This document shows, piece after piece, positions 18,870-31,112 of a stretch of 64,000 nt of DNA. Positions within the stretch are counted from its first letter, which is position 1. Each line of letters opens with the position of its first letter. This stretch comes from Lamellibrachia columna (taxonomy: Eukaryota; Annelida; Polychaeta; Sabellida; Siboglinidae): the NCBI GenBank assembly GCA_963662155.1, contig OY759269.1:15822763-15886762 (forward strand), written 5' to 3'. A program made the translations under genes and the position numbers. The notes below the pieces were generated by a model. The model saw only the letters and a program-made list of their open reading frames with translations, had not been told where the DNA came from and made no database searches.

Positions 18870-19998
18870 TCATTTCAAGTCCAACTGAAGGTGTCGGAGA
18901 ACTCCCTTCTGCCAATCCGTCGATGTTATAGTGACGGCTACGTCCTGGCACACGTTGTGAGTTGTCCTCTCGAGTGACAAACGACTGTTTTGATGTTCGA
19001 GCGTGATCTTACGACCTATCACCTCTTCGAGGATGACATCGCAGACATCCTGCGTCATGTCTTCGTTTGACGTACGTGGCTTAAACACAGCCGGGGTATC
19101 GTGCGGTGACACAATAACGGTGGTGTCTGGTAGAATGAACAATACCGGCATCTCGTCATCCGTTGAATCGTCTTCCGGTGGAGTTAGAGGACATCCCTCC
19201 GGCTGTGGCGATGAAGGCGATGAAGTCGTCGATCTCTCTATAGGACTCACGTCATCGATCGGGCCTTTATCTCCCGGTTGGGTGATTGCTGGCACTTTCA
19301 CAGCCGGTCTCTCGAAGGCCTCCATATTGTCCGCGTCACCGCTCGTCTCGCACGCCTTGTACGCCGTCATTCGCATACGCGATCTCTTCGTCATCGGTGC
19401 TATCCACTTCGGGGTTGCAAAGACGGCGTCGTCGTCGTCGCTGTCGCTCGATGCCGTCCTCTTGTACGCGTCTTTGATGCGCTGCAAACCACTCCTCTAT
19501 TGAACAGAAAAAAGATTAGTACATATATGAACCGTATTGTTCAATTAAAAGTTCTCTCACCTTATCTTTCACTCGGTGTCGCCACTGTATACTATTACAC
19601 GTTGACATTACTTCTATACCCATCCAACTCACGACATGCAAGATCGTGCTGTCTGAAGGCATATCGCTCTCTGAATCTAAATTCGCTATACGAGCCATCT
19701 CAGAGCACGCGTATTCCGCAGCGGCTTTCTCTACAGCCCGGTTAAATTGTTGTTCGTTATACATACTTTCGGCGCGATTGGCTATTCCGTCTATTCGACG
19801 CACCATTTCCATACAGCTATCGCTGTCGTCGCCGCTGCCGCTGCTACCACCGCTGCTTACTACAACGGATCTGTCCCCCTCCTCCGTCTTATCGTCGTCG
19901 TCGTCTGTTATCACAACGAGTGAGTCCGATATCGAAGAAGAAGAAGAAGAAGAAGAGAATAAATCGTTGCAACTATTATCCTCTAACCACTTTCTCAC
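18870..19998 (-). CDS. Spliced acidic Ser/Asp-rich protein of element 1
   Basis: Two exons, 19998-19561 and 19496-18870, joined by a 64-bp GT-AG intron (donor GTGAGA, acceptor TTCTGTTCAATAG), give one frame of about 354 residues with phase-0 junction. The intron has the same position and acceptor in element 2. Exon 1 has poly-Ser, then 'SLVVITDDDDD', a hydrophobic core followed by acids like a SUMO-interacting motif, then a helical domain conserved in element 2 (YACSEMARI ... WMGIEVMSTCNSIQWRHRV). Exon 2 is Pro/Ser/Asp-rich, with the conserved 'LFILPDTTVIVSP'. No in-frame ATG precedes 19998 (a GTG); an upstream exon or an indel in the A8 run at 20000-20007 is possible. Function is unknown; nuclear regulatory role is a guess. 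Confidence 0.7.
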
Positions 19999-20087
19999 CT
20001 TTTTTTTCCGTCAACAGCGGCGGTGGTAGCGGCGGCGGAGGCGGGTGCATCGACGACAGTGGTTGCAGTTTCGTTCTGTCAACAAAG

Positions 20088-20408
20088 TTACATATTTATG
20101 ATATTAATCTCCTCCGCAATGTAATTTACGTACTCTCCGGTCACGCGCTTCCTAATCACAACCGTGACCTGACTGCCTCGCAGTGTCGACATCGACTCGT
20201 AGCGTTGTTCGTCCGTGTCCATCAGCGGGTAATCGTTTGCTGTGAAACCTAGAATTTTGACGACATTCGCGTCAAAACAAGTACACCAGCATTCGCACCC
20301 GATACTGTCTGTCAGCAGTACGCGCAGAGCGAATCTGTTCACGTGCTCACGCTGGTAGCCGTGCACTGCGCAGACGTGGTTGGTGAGACGTTTGGGACAT
20401 TTAGTAGT
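20088..20408 (-). CDS. RPA-like ssDNA-binding protein, 3' exon only
   Basis: The homologue of the element 2 gene at 57079-57549. The conserved core includes 'FALRVLLTDSIGCECW' and 'VVKILGF', followed by a C-terminal part 'VTVVIRKRVTGEYVNY'. A splice acceptor (TTATGTGTACAG) fits at 20409-20410, so this would be a last exon in phase 0. The 5' exon and promoter would lie to the right, where the sequence turns to host-like DNA, so the gene is truncated by the loss of the right end of element 1. The C-x2-H half of the zinc site (CAVH) is present; the first Cys pair is incomplete. Confidence 0.6.
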   Translation of the reverse strand, partial: TTKCPKRLTNHVCAVHGYQREHVNRFALRVLLTDSIGCECWCTCFDANVVKILGFTANDYPLMDTDEQRYESMSTLRGSQVTVVIRKRVTGEYVNYIAEEINIINM

Positions 20409-20460
20409 CTGTACACATAACAGAAGCCTTGCATGAACTGCCATGGCTTCTGAAGTCACC

Positions 20461-22230
20461 TAGACAGACAATATGGCGGCAGGTCCAGGAGAGTAACTTG
20501 GTTACGGTGGATAGTACCGATTTTGGGCACACAAAATGTTTATTGGGTTTTCGTTTCCTAATCTTAAATGTGGTCCAATAAAAAATTATAAGGTAATTCC
20601 CCGGTACATAAAAAATTAACAATAACGAATAGTTTTAGTTATAAAGAATATTATAAAAACAAGATAAGAAAAAAGTGTAACAACGAGTGTGAAAATTTAG
20701 ATGAGGGGGGAATTGTCCTCGTTGCCAATTGGAGGAGGGGTGTGACCAGTGGGATTTTGTCCTACATTCGCGTAGCTGGGTTGATTGGCTTAGATTGACG
20801 GTGTCCAGGTAATTTTTTTCTGGCGGCCCCTTCTTCTCTTGCCATCTAGGGATGTTTTTGAGACCGTGTTGTGCTGAGTGATGTGGCCAAACCAAGAGAG
20901 CTTGCGTCGTTTCACCGTTGACAAAAAGGTCTCTTGCTTTCAAGCGAGGGCGCCCACTTGCCTTACGTACTGTGTTCCTGTTGTATAAATCTAGCTCTCG
21001 CATCAATCATGGTATATGTAGCCAACCATTGAGGCAAAAGGCCTTATAGCCAACATTCTACTGAATGATAGCAAATTAGCTATACAATATATTTAAATAG
21101 ATGCAAATCCACGTGTAAGAGAGAAAGATTATCTGACAGAGAACATATTCTGAAGTGCTGTGAATATTTAATATTGCATAACTTGGACTAGCCAAATTAT
21201 GCAATATTAAGATAATTATTCAACTGCTGTACGAACAGAAAAGTTCCCTTATTTTTGTCCTAAATTGAGCATAGCTGCAGTTGTCGATTTCACAGACAGA
21301 AACCGAAAATATCGGCCAGATGTGGAAACAGCGTGTTCAAAAACAATTGCATTAACATTATCACCATGTCTTGTACAATGTGATGTCGAGTGAGCAGCCA
21401 ATTGCTGAATTGTGTATCTTGCACGGTGTCCACGAAGTCTCCTCTTAAGCTAAAATAATTTATTATTGAAACACAATTTATTTTATAATTAGAATTACAG
21501 TTAGAAAAGTCCCAAGGGAGAAGTGAATGTGGTCTCTCTCCTGTGATAGAAACTGATCACAAATCCACATGTGGAAGACAAAGTCTGTTTATTATTAATG
21601 CAAATAATGCACGTGCGACAAAACATATACATACACAAATCAATGCAGCCAATTAACTGTTATTCATCATTGATGCAATTTTCCCAACAATAAGTTGAAT
21701 GGTATTTTTACAGCCTCGAAATCTTCGTGAACGTAATGTCAGATTCTCAAAATAATTCAATAATAGCTTGAATTTATTTACAATTTTACTAATTAATCAG
21801 CGTTGTTCTTGATGCTATTATTAAAGCTATTTTTCTTAAATATTATAATAACTATGTGTGATACCAATATGTCGTAAGGAGATGTCGCAGTCTTTTCGTA
21901 ATGTTTCTTTAATGCTGAGCGTAAATGACCCCGTATCAACATTTCGACCATTTTCAATATTCATTGTTGTTGTTTATTCCTAAGTTATGTAATTTAGTGT
22001 TGGGGAAACGATTCTAAAATGCGTTAATTTATACAAGTAATTTGTCAATAATAGGTGTATGTGCACTATACAACGGTGTTGCCACTAACACGAAACGTCA
22101 TTGTTAGTTTGTGAACTACACGTTCTTCTGTAATGGTTATATTTGTGAAAGTAACAACTGGTTGTTTCAATACGGTGTCCATACATATATCACACATGCG
22201 TTTACTTGTGCTTTTCTTGGCCACCGACCA
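20461..22230. other. Host-like AT-rich DNA, no gene seen
   Basis: No convincing exon. A minus-strand frame at 20635-21006 contains 'KASGRPRLKARDLF', similar to the Gly-Arg-Pro tail common at the C-terminus of non-LTR retrotransposon proteins, so an old LINE scrap is possible near 20880-20960. Confidence 0.4.
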
Positions 22231-22234
22231 ACAT

Positions 22235-22459
22235 CTAGACAATGGCCATGTATGCGCCTTCTACGCAAATCTCCTCGACGATAATACGGACGGTTGCTAT
22301 CCACCCGGTCCAGGGGTCCCCGACATTGTAGTTTTTCTGCGTCCCACCCAAAATATCGCCCACGTTCCAGCCGACCTTCACATCGCCGGCAGGTATGCCT
22401 CGGCAGTAGCCTTCCACTGGAACAAATAAACATTTTCGCTGTAGCGAAACTACAGTGTG

Positions 22460-22504
<45 letters not shown>

Positions 22505-22532
22505 TGCGTGCGTGCGTGCGTGCGTGCGTGTG

Positions 22533-22590
<58 letters not shown>

Positions 22591-23832
22591 GCGCATGCGT
22601 GCGTGCGTGCGTGCGTGTGTGTGTAACACGTTTCTGTACATGCATGATAAGTACATGCATGATCTCTACATGCATGACAGGTACGGATCAAGAAAAGAAT
22701 GGCATAATTAAGTGGAATTATCGAAGAAACTTTACATGCGAAAGAGAGCTTTCGCAAGCTGGCAGTCACGACTGCGAGAATCAAGATTAAACAGATTCTT
22801 AACAATACTAATAATGTTACTGCTGCTACTGCTACTGCGACTACTACCACCACTACTTCCACTACTACCACCTTTAATAATAATAATTATTATTATTATA
22901 ATACACTATTTAATTATTATTATAATAATACACTATTTCAGTGGCCTGAATGTTGTAAATGAAGCAGATACAATGTGTATGACACCGCTGTATGCCCACC
23001 CACCATAAGCTGGCCTGTGTATGTTGACTTTGCTTGCCTCGACGAATATCTGTGTGTCGATGGTTGTCGGTTTCGTGCACTCCTGACCGTTGATAGTGAA
23101 GAACCAGCGGCGAGCAGAGGCGTACTTTGGGCCGGTATTTACCAATCGCAAGAGACCGTTCCACACGACTCGCAGCACAGTGTCATCCCGCTTCTTGACG
23201 AAATCACACGACTGTAAGAAAAAATGGGACATTAGCACTGACATATCGGTTCATTGACAACAAGCGTATTCTGTCATAACATATAGCAATAGTTCATACA
23301 TTGGACATTTTATTCCGATGGTTTTGGTACATACGTCAGCGATCATATAATCGTTAGATCAGTGGAGTGTTTTATTGGGGGGCATTGGGTCATTTGCCTA
23401 AGTAGTTTGTGTTTTTCGCATGTAACCTGCTGCGCCATTGCGTGGTAGTGAATAAGTTCCCCTTTTTTAGTCTTCCATTTACGAGATCCCAGGAAAGTCA
23501 CTACACCGTTGGCTTTGTAAAGCAGACGATGGAGGAAGGCCTCAAAGAAAATGGAAGGACGACATAAAGGGGTGGACGAAGCTGGGGTGGAATTCATCCA
23601 ATATGAAAGTGAAAGATGTGTGTGGAATGGGAAATCCGAAGAGTATTCTGCAAATGCGGAGAAAACGTTTAGATACATATTTATTTTGGTTGCATCGACA
23701 TTCTCTGCAGCTTGCATTGTTTTTCCAATATAACAAACATACTCACGAAAACAAGACCGCTTACGGGACGATAATCCAAATCCCGCTTTGAACACTGCTT
23801 CAGGCTGATAGTTTTTATGTTGCCTCTATCAC
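22235..23832 (-). CDS. CTHRC1-like secreted protein, last three exons
   Basis: A host gene. Three minus-strand exons join in frame: 23832-23747 (acceptor CATTACAG, donor GTGAGT), 23211-23004 (acceptor TTCTTACAG, donor GTGGGT) and 22416-22235 (acceptor TTTGTTCCAG, stop TAG). The first exon starts in phase 1 with Gly-Asp-Arg-Gly, the end of a collagen helix. The next two give the C-terminal domain of collagen triple helix repeat-containing protein 1: 'RWFFTINGQEC', 'NIHRPAY', then 'VEGYCRGIPAGDVKVGWNVG' and 'TGWIATVRIIVEE'. Such proteins are secreted matrix or Wnt-modulating factors in animals. Upstream collagen exons were not found. A CA/CG repeat fills the last intron. Exon phases match perfectly, so the model is strong; whether it is expressed is unknown. 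Confidence 0.78.
22457..22625. repeat. (TG)n/(TGCG)n microsatellite in intron
   Basis: Compound run of TG and TGCG units immediately before the last exon of the CTHRC1-like gene on the minus strand. Confidence 0.95.
22798..22935. repeat. Compound trinucleotide repeat (ACT/ATT)
   Basis: Runs of CTACTG/ACCACT followed by ATT units within an intron of the CTHRC1-like gene. Confidence 0.8.
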
Positions 23833-23839
23833 CTGTAAT

Positions 23840-26500
23840 GACAGGGCAAATGTAAGGTGTGTTCTTATATAGCATGACATCCGGTCTTTAAGATCGCTAT
23901 ACTTCATACTTCTCCACCTCTCACCTGTCACAAGTCGTCGTATTGCACACATTCGCCAGATGGCATCACTGCTGTGGCCTATGGATTTACAACCAACACA
24001 TACAATCAATGTGTATTTTGAGATCAACGCTCTTTCTAACAGAGCAGCCGTATTAGATGAAGCTAGTGATGACGAATCTTATCAAATACAGCATCAGTGC
24101 GTCGCTGTAACTAGAGTTATCTTTGATGAAAACAATAATGAACAATGGAATGTTATCGTTTTATTAGCCGCTCGTGAACGAGAATGTGTTCATTGATGCA
24201 TGTCCATGGGTGAACGTGGTACTTCTGGTGTGTCGTATTGGCGCTTTTCACTTACATAACCCTCTTCTTGCATACTGGTGCATAAGACAGAAACAAGACA
24301 TTTCCACTTATGTTTGGCAGCCTGACCCCAGCTGAGGTGCATCTCGCGTAACGCCCCTCCACAGTTTTTCCCCAGGCTGATTTTTTCCCCCTCATTTTCG
24401 TTTTCCTTCGTGAGTCCACTTGAAGGCTGTTTTTGCTATACTGTTGTTATCCTTTCGTAAAACGTGGCCAATCCATTTCCATCTTCTTGTGGTTAGCAAG
24501 TCACCCCTGCTAATGTGTGTTGTTAATGTCAGAAGTTCTTTGTTGGAAATATTTTATTGTCAGAATATTCGCATAATGTTTCGAAGGCATTTTATGTGGA
24601 AGGTTGAATGTTTTGTCAGATCTGTGTATGTTTCAGAATGCGCAAATATGTGTGCGTGTGGGCATGGTTGTTTGCGTGCGTGCGTGCTTGCGTGCGTGCG
24701 TGCGTGTGTCAGGCATGGGACAATTAACTTGATAAGTTAATTTGATAAGTTAAGTACTTAAAGTACAATTGAAATTCTCCAATTAAATTAAATTTAATTA
24801 ATGCACAATTGCATGCATGTCCACGGATATTGTCGTAATGGTGTTGTGGTCTTTTATACCTTGCTGATATTTAATGGCAGAACCCTGAGATCGTTTGCTA
24901 TATGAATTGAACAAGAACAGATATAGTTGGTAAAGGTCATTTAATAATTGTATCCAACTGTAATTAATAACATAAATCTCTCGATAAGACAAAGGTTAAG
25001 CGCTAAACAAATGATACTGTCATCGAGGTACTACAAACAATTATTAAATGACAAATCAGTTTAGCAAAGGTGCGGCGGTTATATCCCCAACCCGGCCTTA
25101 TGCAATATAGGCCCAAAGCCCACCCCAGGGATGATCTTGTTAATGTATAACTTCTTATTTTTCCTTCATTCCAACAAGTCTCAGTGTGCTGTTTATATCA
25201 TGGGATCGACGGTTGTTTTGCCTAAAGTTCGCTTCGTGATTTGAATATAAAATGATTGTGCCACAGCAATGTTAACAGCCTATTTCATTCACAAATGCAA
25301 CGGATGTTGGGATATACTCGTTTTGGTGCAAGTATTGCGCGACATAAAGCACACTTGGAGAAAATGTTAAGGTAAATCAGTTGTCAAAAAAATTTGCCCG
25401 TATAATAGATCGTACTGCACTTGTGAACTTAACCTTTAGAAAACCTGGTTGCAATTATGTTCTAGTACGTCTTGCCGGTGCGAAGGTCCAAAACCATGAC
25501 CTTTGTTTCCCTTTAACAGTAAGTAGCACACGGAACGGAACAAATTAACCAATGACCATCTAACTACATAGAACCTCATCCATGTTAATTGACTGCGTAA
25601 CTGCACAACATTTTATAAAATATTTGATCAGGACACCCAAACATGCACGTAACGTAATCTACAAACCCGTTACCACAGACGTTTAAAATGTTATTTATTG
25701 GAGTTTGATTCTCTACATTTCTGAATTATAAGAAAAGCAACTGTATTATTTTATTCGGTTGACTACATATATTATACGAACGAACATCTTACAAAATTCG
25801 AAATCCTAAAAAAAGTTATTGTCTTTGCCTCACTCATTGAGCGCAAAGAAGGCGGTGTTGTTGTCGTTAACGGCAATATACGACGATTTTCATTGTTTAA
25901 CTGAATGATTGTTGTATGAGACATACCTGTTGGTTCACTGAATTTATTAGTATACAATATATTCATAACACGTGTGACATATATCGGTTAAGAATAAAAT
26001 CATGGATGTGTTTTTTTGTTTGTTTTGTTCATTGCCTTCTTCCTGTTCAGTAGACTTTCCTTATAAGTTGATTGTGTTCAACTTATTTGATATACTTATT
26101 CTGAGAAATGTTTCTCCCTGGACCATTTTCGTTTTTCATTAATATTTCGTTAAGGTATCATAAGCTATGTTTGCTAGATATGTTCGTGTATATTGATATC
26201 TAAATTTATAGATGTGCTACTTCCGATATTGTTTTTTATAATGATCACTTCTCATAAGTCTAATTAACGTATAATTAACGTTTAGGCCTATGTGAGAGCT
26301 TCCTGTGGATGCATATTGAAAACCCCCAGTACAGCCACTGATAAAATGGGGGGACGTTTTTGTTGAAGCCGAATGAATGACACATTCGCGCTGTTTGTAC
26401 CACAGGTTTTACTGTTAAGCTATCCGTACCTTAAGTTCGTGGTTGTTTATTCATGCATGTTGCTTATGGGCTATATATGTTGCAGTTCCTTTATAAGTTA
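23840..26500. other. Intergenic or upstream intron DNA
   Basis: A 78-residue plus-strand frame at 23960-24196 starts with ATG but matches nothing I know. The stretch near 24390-24500 reads like the 3' part of an old retrotransposon. The rest is AT-rich and without gene signals. Confidence 0.4.
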
Positions 26501-28830
26501 ACAAGATTTAACAAGATTGCCATCCCAAACAACAAGTTCCATATGGCAAATGGACAAGGAAGCCATTCACTTATCGAGAGTCCAACAATTTTATCATTTA
26601 TGTATAGCCTGCCCTTATCAGACATCTGTCAATTCTATTTTTAAACATATTCAAACTACTAGCATTAACACAATCATTTGGCAGTTTGTTCCATTCAATT
26701 ATCACCCTCTGTGAGAAAGAGTACTTTCTCATGTCCAACCTACACTGTTCCTGAACTAATGCTGCTTTGTGTCCTCTGGTTCTACTGCCTCCTTTAAGTT
26801 TGAATAACATATTCCTATCAACATTCTCATAACCGTTCACTATTTTAAACATTTTTATTTGGTCTCCTCTTAGTCTCCTGGTCTCTAGTGTTGTCAAACC
26901 ACATTGTAATAAGGGGCTTTCATAACTAAGGTCTCTCAATTCTGGATTAATTTTAGTTGCTCTTCGTTGTATTCTTTCTAGCTTGTCTATGTCCTTTTGT
27001 CTATGCTTGTATACAATATTCCAAATATGGTCTAACTATTGCTTTGTACAGAGATACAATTAGCTGTTTCTCCTTATACGTGATATTTCTCCTAATTAAC
27101 CCTAGAATTTGATTTCCTATCGAAGCAGCAATCCGACAGTTCTCTGAAACTTTCATGTCAGCACTAAATGTTACTCCTAAGTCCTTTTCTTGTGTGGTTC
27201 TACTTAGTACAGCATCCCCCATTTTATATTCTTTGTCCATGTTTCCATGTCCTATGTGTATGCATTTACATTTCCCAAAATTTAATAACATTTGCCATTT
27301 TACTGACCATTTAGCTAATTTATCTAGATCATCCTGTAAACTTTGTTTATCTGTATCATTAGTAACCTTTCTGAATACTTTTGTGTCATCTGCAAATTTC
27401 AGTACTTTGCTAGATATGTCATCAGTCATATGTCATATGTCATCCATTCTGAAGGAACTAATCCTTTTTCTAGTGAAAGTTAAACTCTTTTGCAAATGGT
27501 GTGGTAATTTGCTGAACAATTTCCTTAAGCAGTTTTGGTAGTATCCCATCAACTCCAGGTGATTTATTATCTTTCATCGTCTTTTTTCTATTTCAGGATT
27601 TACAAATAACTGCCCTAAATGTTCGAAATTATTGCCCTCAAATTTAGTAAATGGAACTGGATGTGAGCTGATATCTTATGTGGTAAAAACTGAGCTGAAA
27701 TACTCATTCAGGACCTCTGCCATTTGAAACCCGTCTGAAATTATATTTCCACTGTTGTTTTCCAGTTGTCCGACCTTATCTCGAACTTTCTGTTTACTCC
27801 TTACATAAGCATAGAAACTCTTGCTGTAATTTGTTATATTACCTGCCAATTTTCAAAGCTTCTTTTAGCTTTTCTAATTGCAGTTGTAGCTAAGTTAAGT
27901 GCCTTTTTGTAGTTTGTGTCTACATTTTGTATTCTACATTTCCAATTTGTTTATGTACCCCATATCATCTGTTTTTGAGCAATTTTTTTAATAGCCTCTT
28001 TCCACAAGTGTTTCTTCCTGGACTTTTTCCCTTGTTTTTTTAATGGAACAAATTTCTCAATAATGCCATCAATCTCATATTTTAAACAAGTCCAGCATGC
28101 TGTTGCTGTCTTGGTCTTCAGCAAGTTATTCCAATATATATTTTCTGGATTTGTTCTCATCTCTTTATATTTGCCTTTGTTGAAGTTCCTCCTCCATTGT
28201 TTTTATATGTATTCCCTGTTTTTTCTTTTATATTAAAATAGATTTGGTTATGGTCACTTGAACCCAAAGGTTCGCGTACTTTAACATTGTCATCTAATTC
28301 ATTTTGAGAAGACAACATTAAATCTAACACGTTCCCACCTCTGGTTGGTTCCAAGACATGTTGAGTAAGGAATCAATCCTGTGTTAGAAGTTGAAACTGA
28401 TGGTCGTCACCTCCAGCACTCTCTAAAGATTTCCATTGTATATGACCGTGGTTAAAATCACCCATTATAACACATTCCCCCTTGCTCACCTCCCTTATCG
28501 TCTTTTGTAATTTTACATATTCCTCTTGTCTTATGTTAGGACTACGATAAACTACTTCTATTGTTAATGTTGAGCTCTTGGTAACTATGTTACACCAAAT
28601 TGCTTCCTCAAATCTGCTTCACTTTTCAGTGTTATTTCATATGCTTGGATAGATTCTTTAATATATAAAATTACTCCACCTCCCCTTCTTTCTCGTCTAT
28701 CCTTCCTAAACATTACATAGCCTGCCAGTGCTAACTCAGCATCTACTATATCTTTATTTGCCCATGATTTTGTGATGCCTATTACACGAGGATCAATATC
28801 TGCTACCATAATGTCTAACTCACTTTTTAA
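26500..28830 (-). mobile_element. Internally deleted CR1-like non-LTR retrotransposon
   Basis: Minus-strand fragments in order: an apurinic-type endonuclease start (GITKSWANKDIVD, 28800-28585), endonuclease end with 'SDHNQIYFNI' (about 28250), a reverse-transcriptase segment with the FADD box 'LKFADDTKVF' (about 27395), and a C-terminal part with 'SRTRGHKAAL' and 'RKYSFSQRVI.EWNKLP' (26939-26598). Most of the central reverse transcriptase is missing between about 27430 and 27950, and several frames are broken, so the copy is dead. A second 3' fragment of the same family is at 47040-47447. Confidence 0.85.
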
Positions 28831-31020
28831 TTTGTTGCATATTCTTCCTTTTTCATCTTTCTTCAGCTTTCTCCCTCACATTGCTACTGCTCTCCTTTTT
28901 CTCACCACCTCAGTTCTCCTCGGTCTCACCGCCTCTACTTTCATCATTCTCACCACATCTGCTCCCTTCTTTCTCACCTTGCCCTGTCATCATCATATGT
29001 CTTCACTCATTTACCTGCTTCTGCAGACATTTAACTGTCTTACACCCCTACACACGAAATTAAAATCATCAGCCTGCACCTCTGCCCACGAATTTGCACA
29101 CCCGGACTTTGCAAAGTCTATCCAGCTGTCGCAGCTAGAGCATGTCAAATTACGTTTTGCCTTTATTTGGCGTTTGCACGCGTCATGTTAGAAATTCAAT
29201 TTATATTTGTTTATAATCAGTTACATTTATAGTTTATACTAGGTAGTCTTCACAAATACTGTTTTTGTGTTGTAATACAAACTTTATGCTATTTTACTTA
29301 GGTCTTAATTAAATTTACAACTATTGCCTTGCAACTTATTTTCTATGTAACAGCTGACGACCGACCACAAAACGCAATATGGCTCGCCCTAACGAAATTA
29401 CAGTGATCTTCTTTAAATTACACTTAATTACAATCTACGGCTAACTTTAAAAAAAAAAAAATTGGTAAAACAAAATATTCAGGTTCTCAATCTTCAATAT
29501 GTACTAAATTATTTACAATAATATTATGTATCGTATTATGTACCTAATCAACTGACCACATCAAATATTAATTATCGCTCGCGCTACAGAGTCTTCGGAG
29601 ATCTACTATATAAACTACCCTAAATAACTCATGTAGCTAAATTTTAACAGCGACTATTGCCTATACAAGGTCCCTTGCAAGTTTAGTTTTACTATACACG
29701 TAATGATACTCCTTATCAATTCAATATTCCACGCTTTAGAAATATATCTAATCCACCAAATTCAATTCCGTGTTCTCCTCAAGATTTCCCAAGATGCACT
29801 TCAATATAACATATACTTAATAAAGTGTATGCTGTGTTAGATTTCTAATCAAACCATCAACTTACATGTGAGAGGCTTTGACTGCACAGTCATGACTTGC
29901 AGGAGCACAATGATGCTGAATACGATCACATTTGCCATGGTTCTCTAAAATACAAATATTATAAATAGAAAACATAATCATGCATTACTACATAAATCTG
30001 ACAGTTTATTGTGAAACATAAGAATGACGTGAGAAACTCGTTCAAACCATTGTAATCATTGTTTCCGAATAACACATGTAATAGTGTTAGCTGTGTGACA
30101 TTGCTTAATGAATACAATTTGTGAAAGTTGATCAGTAGTTGGCGTTATCGGAAAACGACGCCACGGATGTTCTTCAGCTTATCAAAGTGCATGCTGGTCC
30201 TAGAAACATCCATTTACATCAGCTGATGAAAGCAATATTTACTTTGATAGCCCTCTTCTAATACGGCGATTCCGCTGTAAAGGTGACGATTTTTAATACA
30301 CATACAATAGTTGTGTGTCATTTACCGACACAGGCAGTATTTGTTGAACATGTACGTTTATTTGCATTACCATATTGACCAATATAGTTATTTCAAACAA
30401 ATATATCGGGTGTTATGATGATCGACCATCTAGTAGTTAAATATTGCTACACTATCAGTTGACGTATCGTAACATCATTATCATATGGTGCCATCATCTC
30501 TCGGAAGGTCGACCTATTCTCTAACTCAGTACCACTTTTTCAATAATTGCATTGGCTCCTTCTCCGATATCGTATTATGTTTTAAGATTTGCACAATTAC
30601 ATATCAAGCACTTTCATCCAAGCAACCAATTATTTGCATTCACTGTTCACTCTTGCAATACAACCCAGACAGATTGGATCATCTAATTCTAATCTACTTT
30701 TTTATTCCCAGTGTTAAGAAAAATTTCGGAACTAGAGCTTTTTCAGTTGTTGCACCGACTCTGTCGACCTCATTCCCTGTCAGTGCTAAGTCTGTAGGAA
30801 ATATAACCAACATTTCGCCGTAAATGAAACACTCCTTTGTTTAAACTTGATTAACCTCCTTAGCTCGACGACGTACTAATCCAACTGTTAACAACTGGAA
30901 CTGCTCATTGATTAGAATCTGTTTAACCCCTTTTGTGAGCTGACGACTTTGGGTCTGCTGAGGATTTCAGCGCAGTAGAAGTATTTTATATATTATTATT
31001 ATTACTTTATTATTATATTA
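28830..31020. other. Intergenic DNA, no gene seen
   Basis: AT-rich sequence with an A run at 29450-29460. No exon or element recognised. Confidence 0.4.
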
Positions 31021-31024
31021 TTAT

Positions 31025-31112
31025 TTCCCATCCACGTCTTGATGCTATCTGTCCATGAGGCTCTTGGTCTTCCCCTGCCTCTTTTTCTTTCCACAATTCT
31101 CATAAACACTTG
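31025..31112 (-). mobile_element. Short LINE fragment (RGRPRASWTDSIKTW)
   Basis: The minus strand encodes RGRPRASWTDSIKTWMG, the Gly-Arg-Pro block at the C-terminus of many non-LTR retrotransposon proteins, cut off by an ATT repeat. Confidence 0.6.

Larger units (their letters stand above)
6098..20460 (-). mobile_element. Polinton/Maverick element 1 (right end missing)
   Basis: About 14.4 kb with the hallmark Polinton set: adenain-like protease, major capsid protein, penton, DD35E chromodomain integrase, packaging ATPase and protein-primed DNA polymerase B, all on the minus strand. The left boundary is placed at the GC-rich motif GGTTGCGCGCGCAGCC (6100-6115), which recurs inverted at 60859-60874. 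The right boundary is placed just past the RPA-like exon (20408), where host-like DNA begins; the early genes present in element 2 are absent here. Target-site duplications could not be identified, which fits loss of the right end. Confidence 0.9.

Noticed and set aside
20401..20459. Reading the element 1 RPA-like frame upstream to 20459 as its real N-terminus
   Set aside because: Similarity to element 2 stops at a splice-acceptor-like site at 20409, so the upstream residues are probably intron.
6098..20460. A free infectious virus genome rather than an integrated element
   Set aside because: Flanking host-type repeats, missing right end and frame damage show an integrated, decaying copy.
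23343..23795. 150-residue minus-strand frame as a gene of its own
   Set aside because: It overlaps an exon of the CTHRC1-like gene in another frame and continues through its intron without any recognisable domain.
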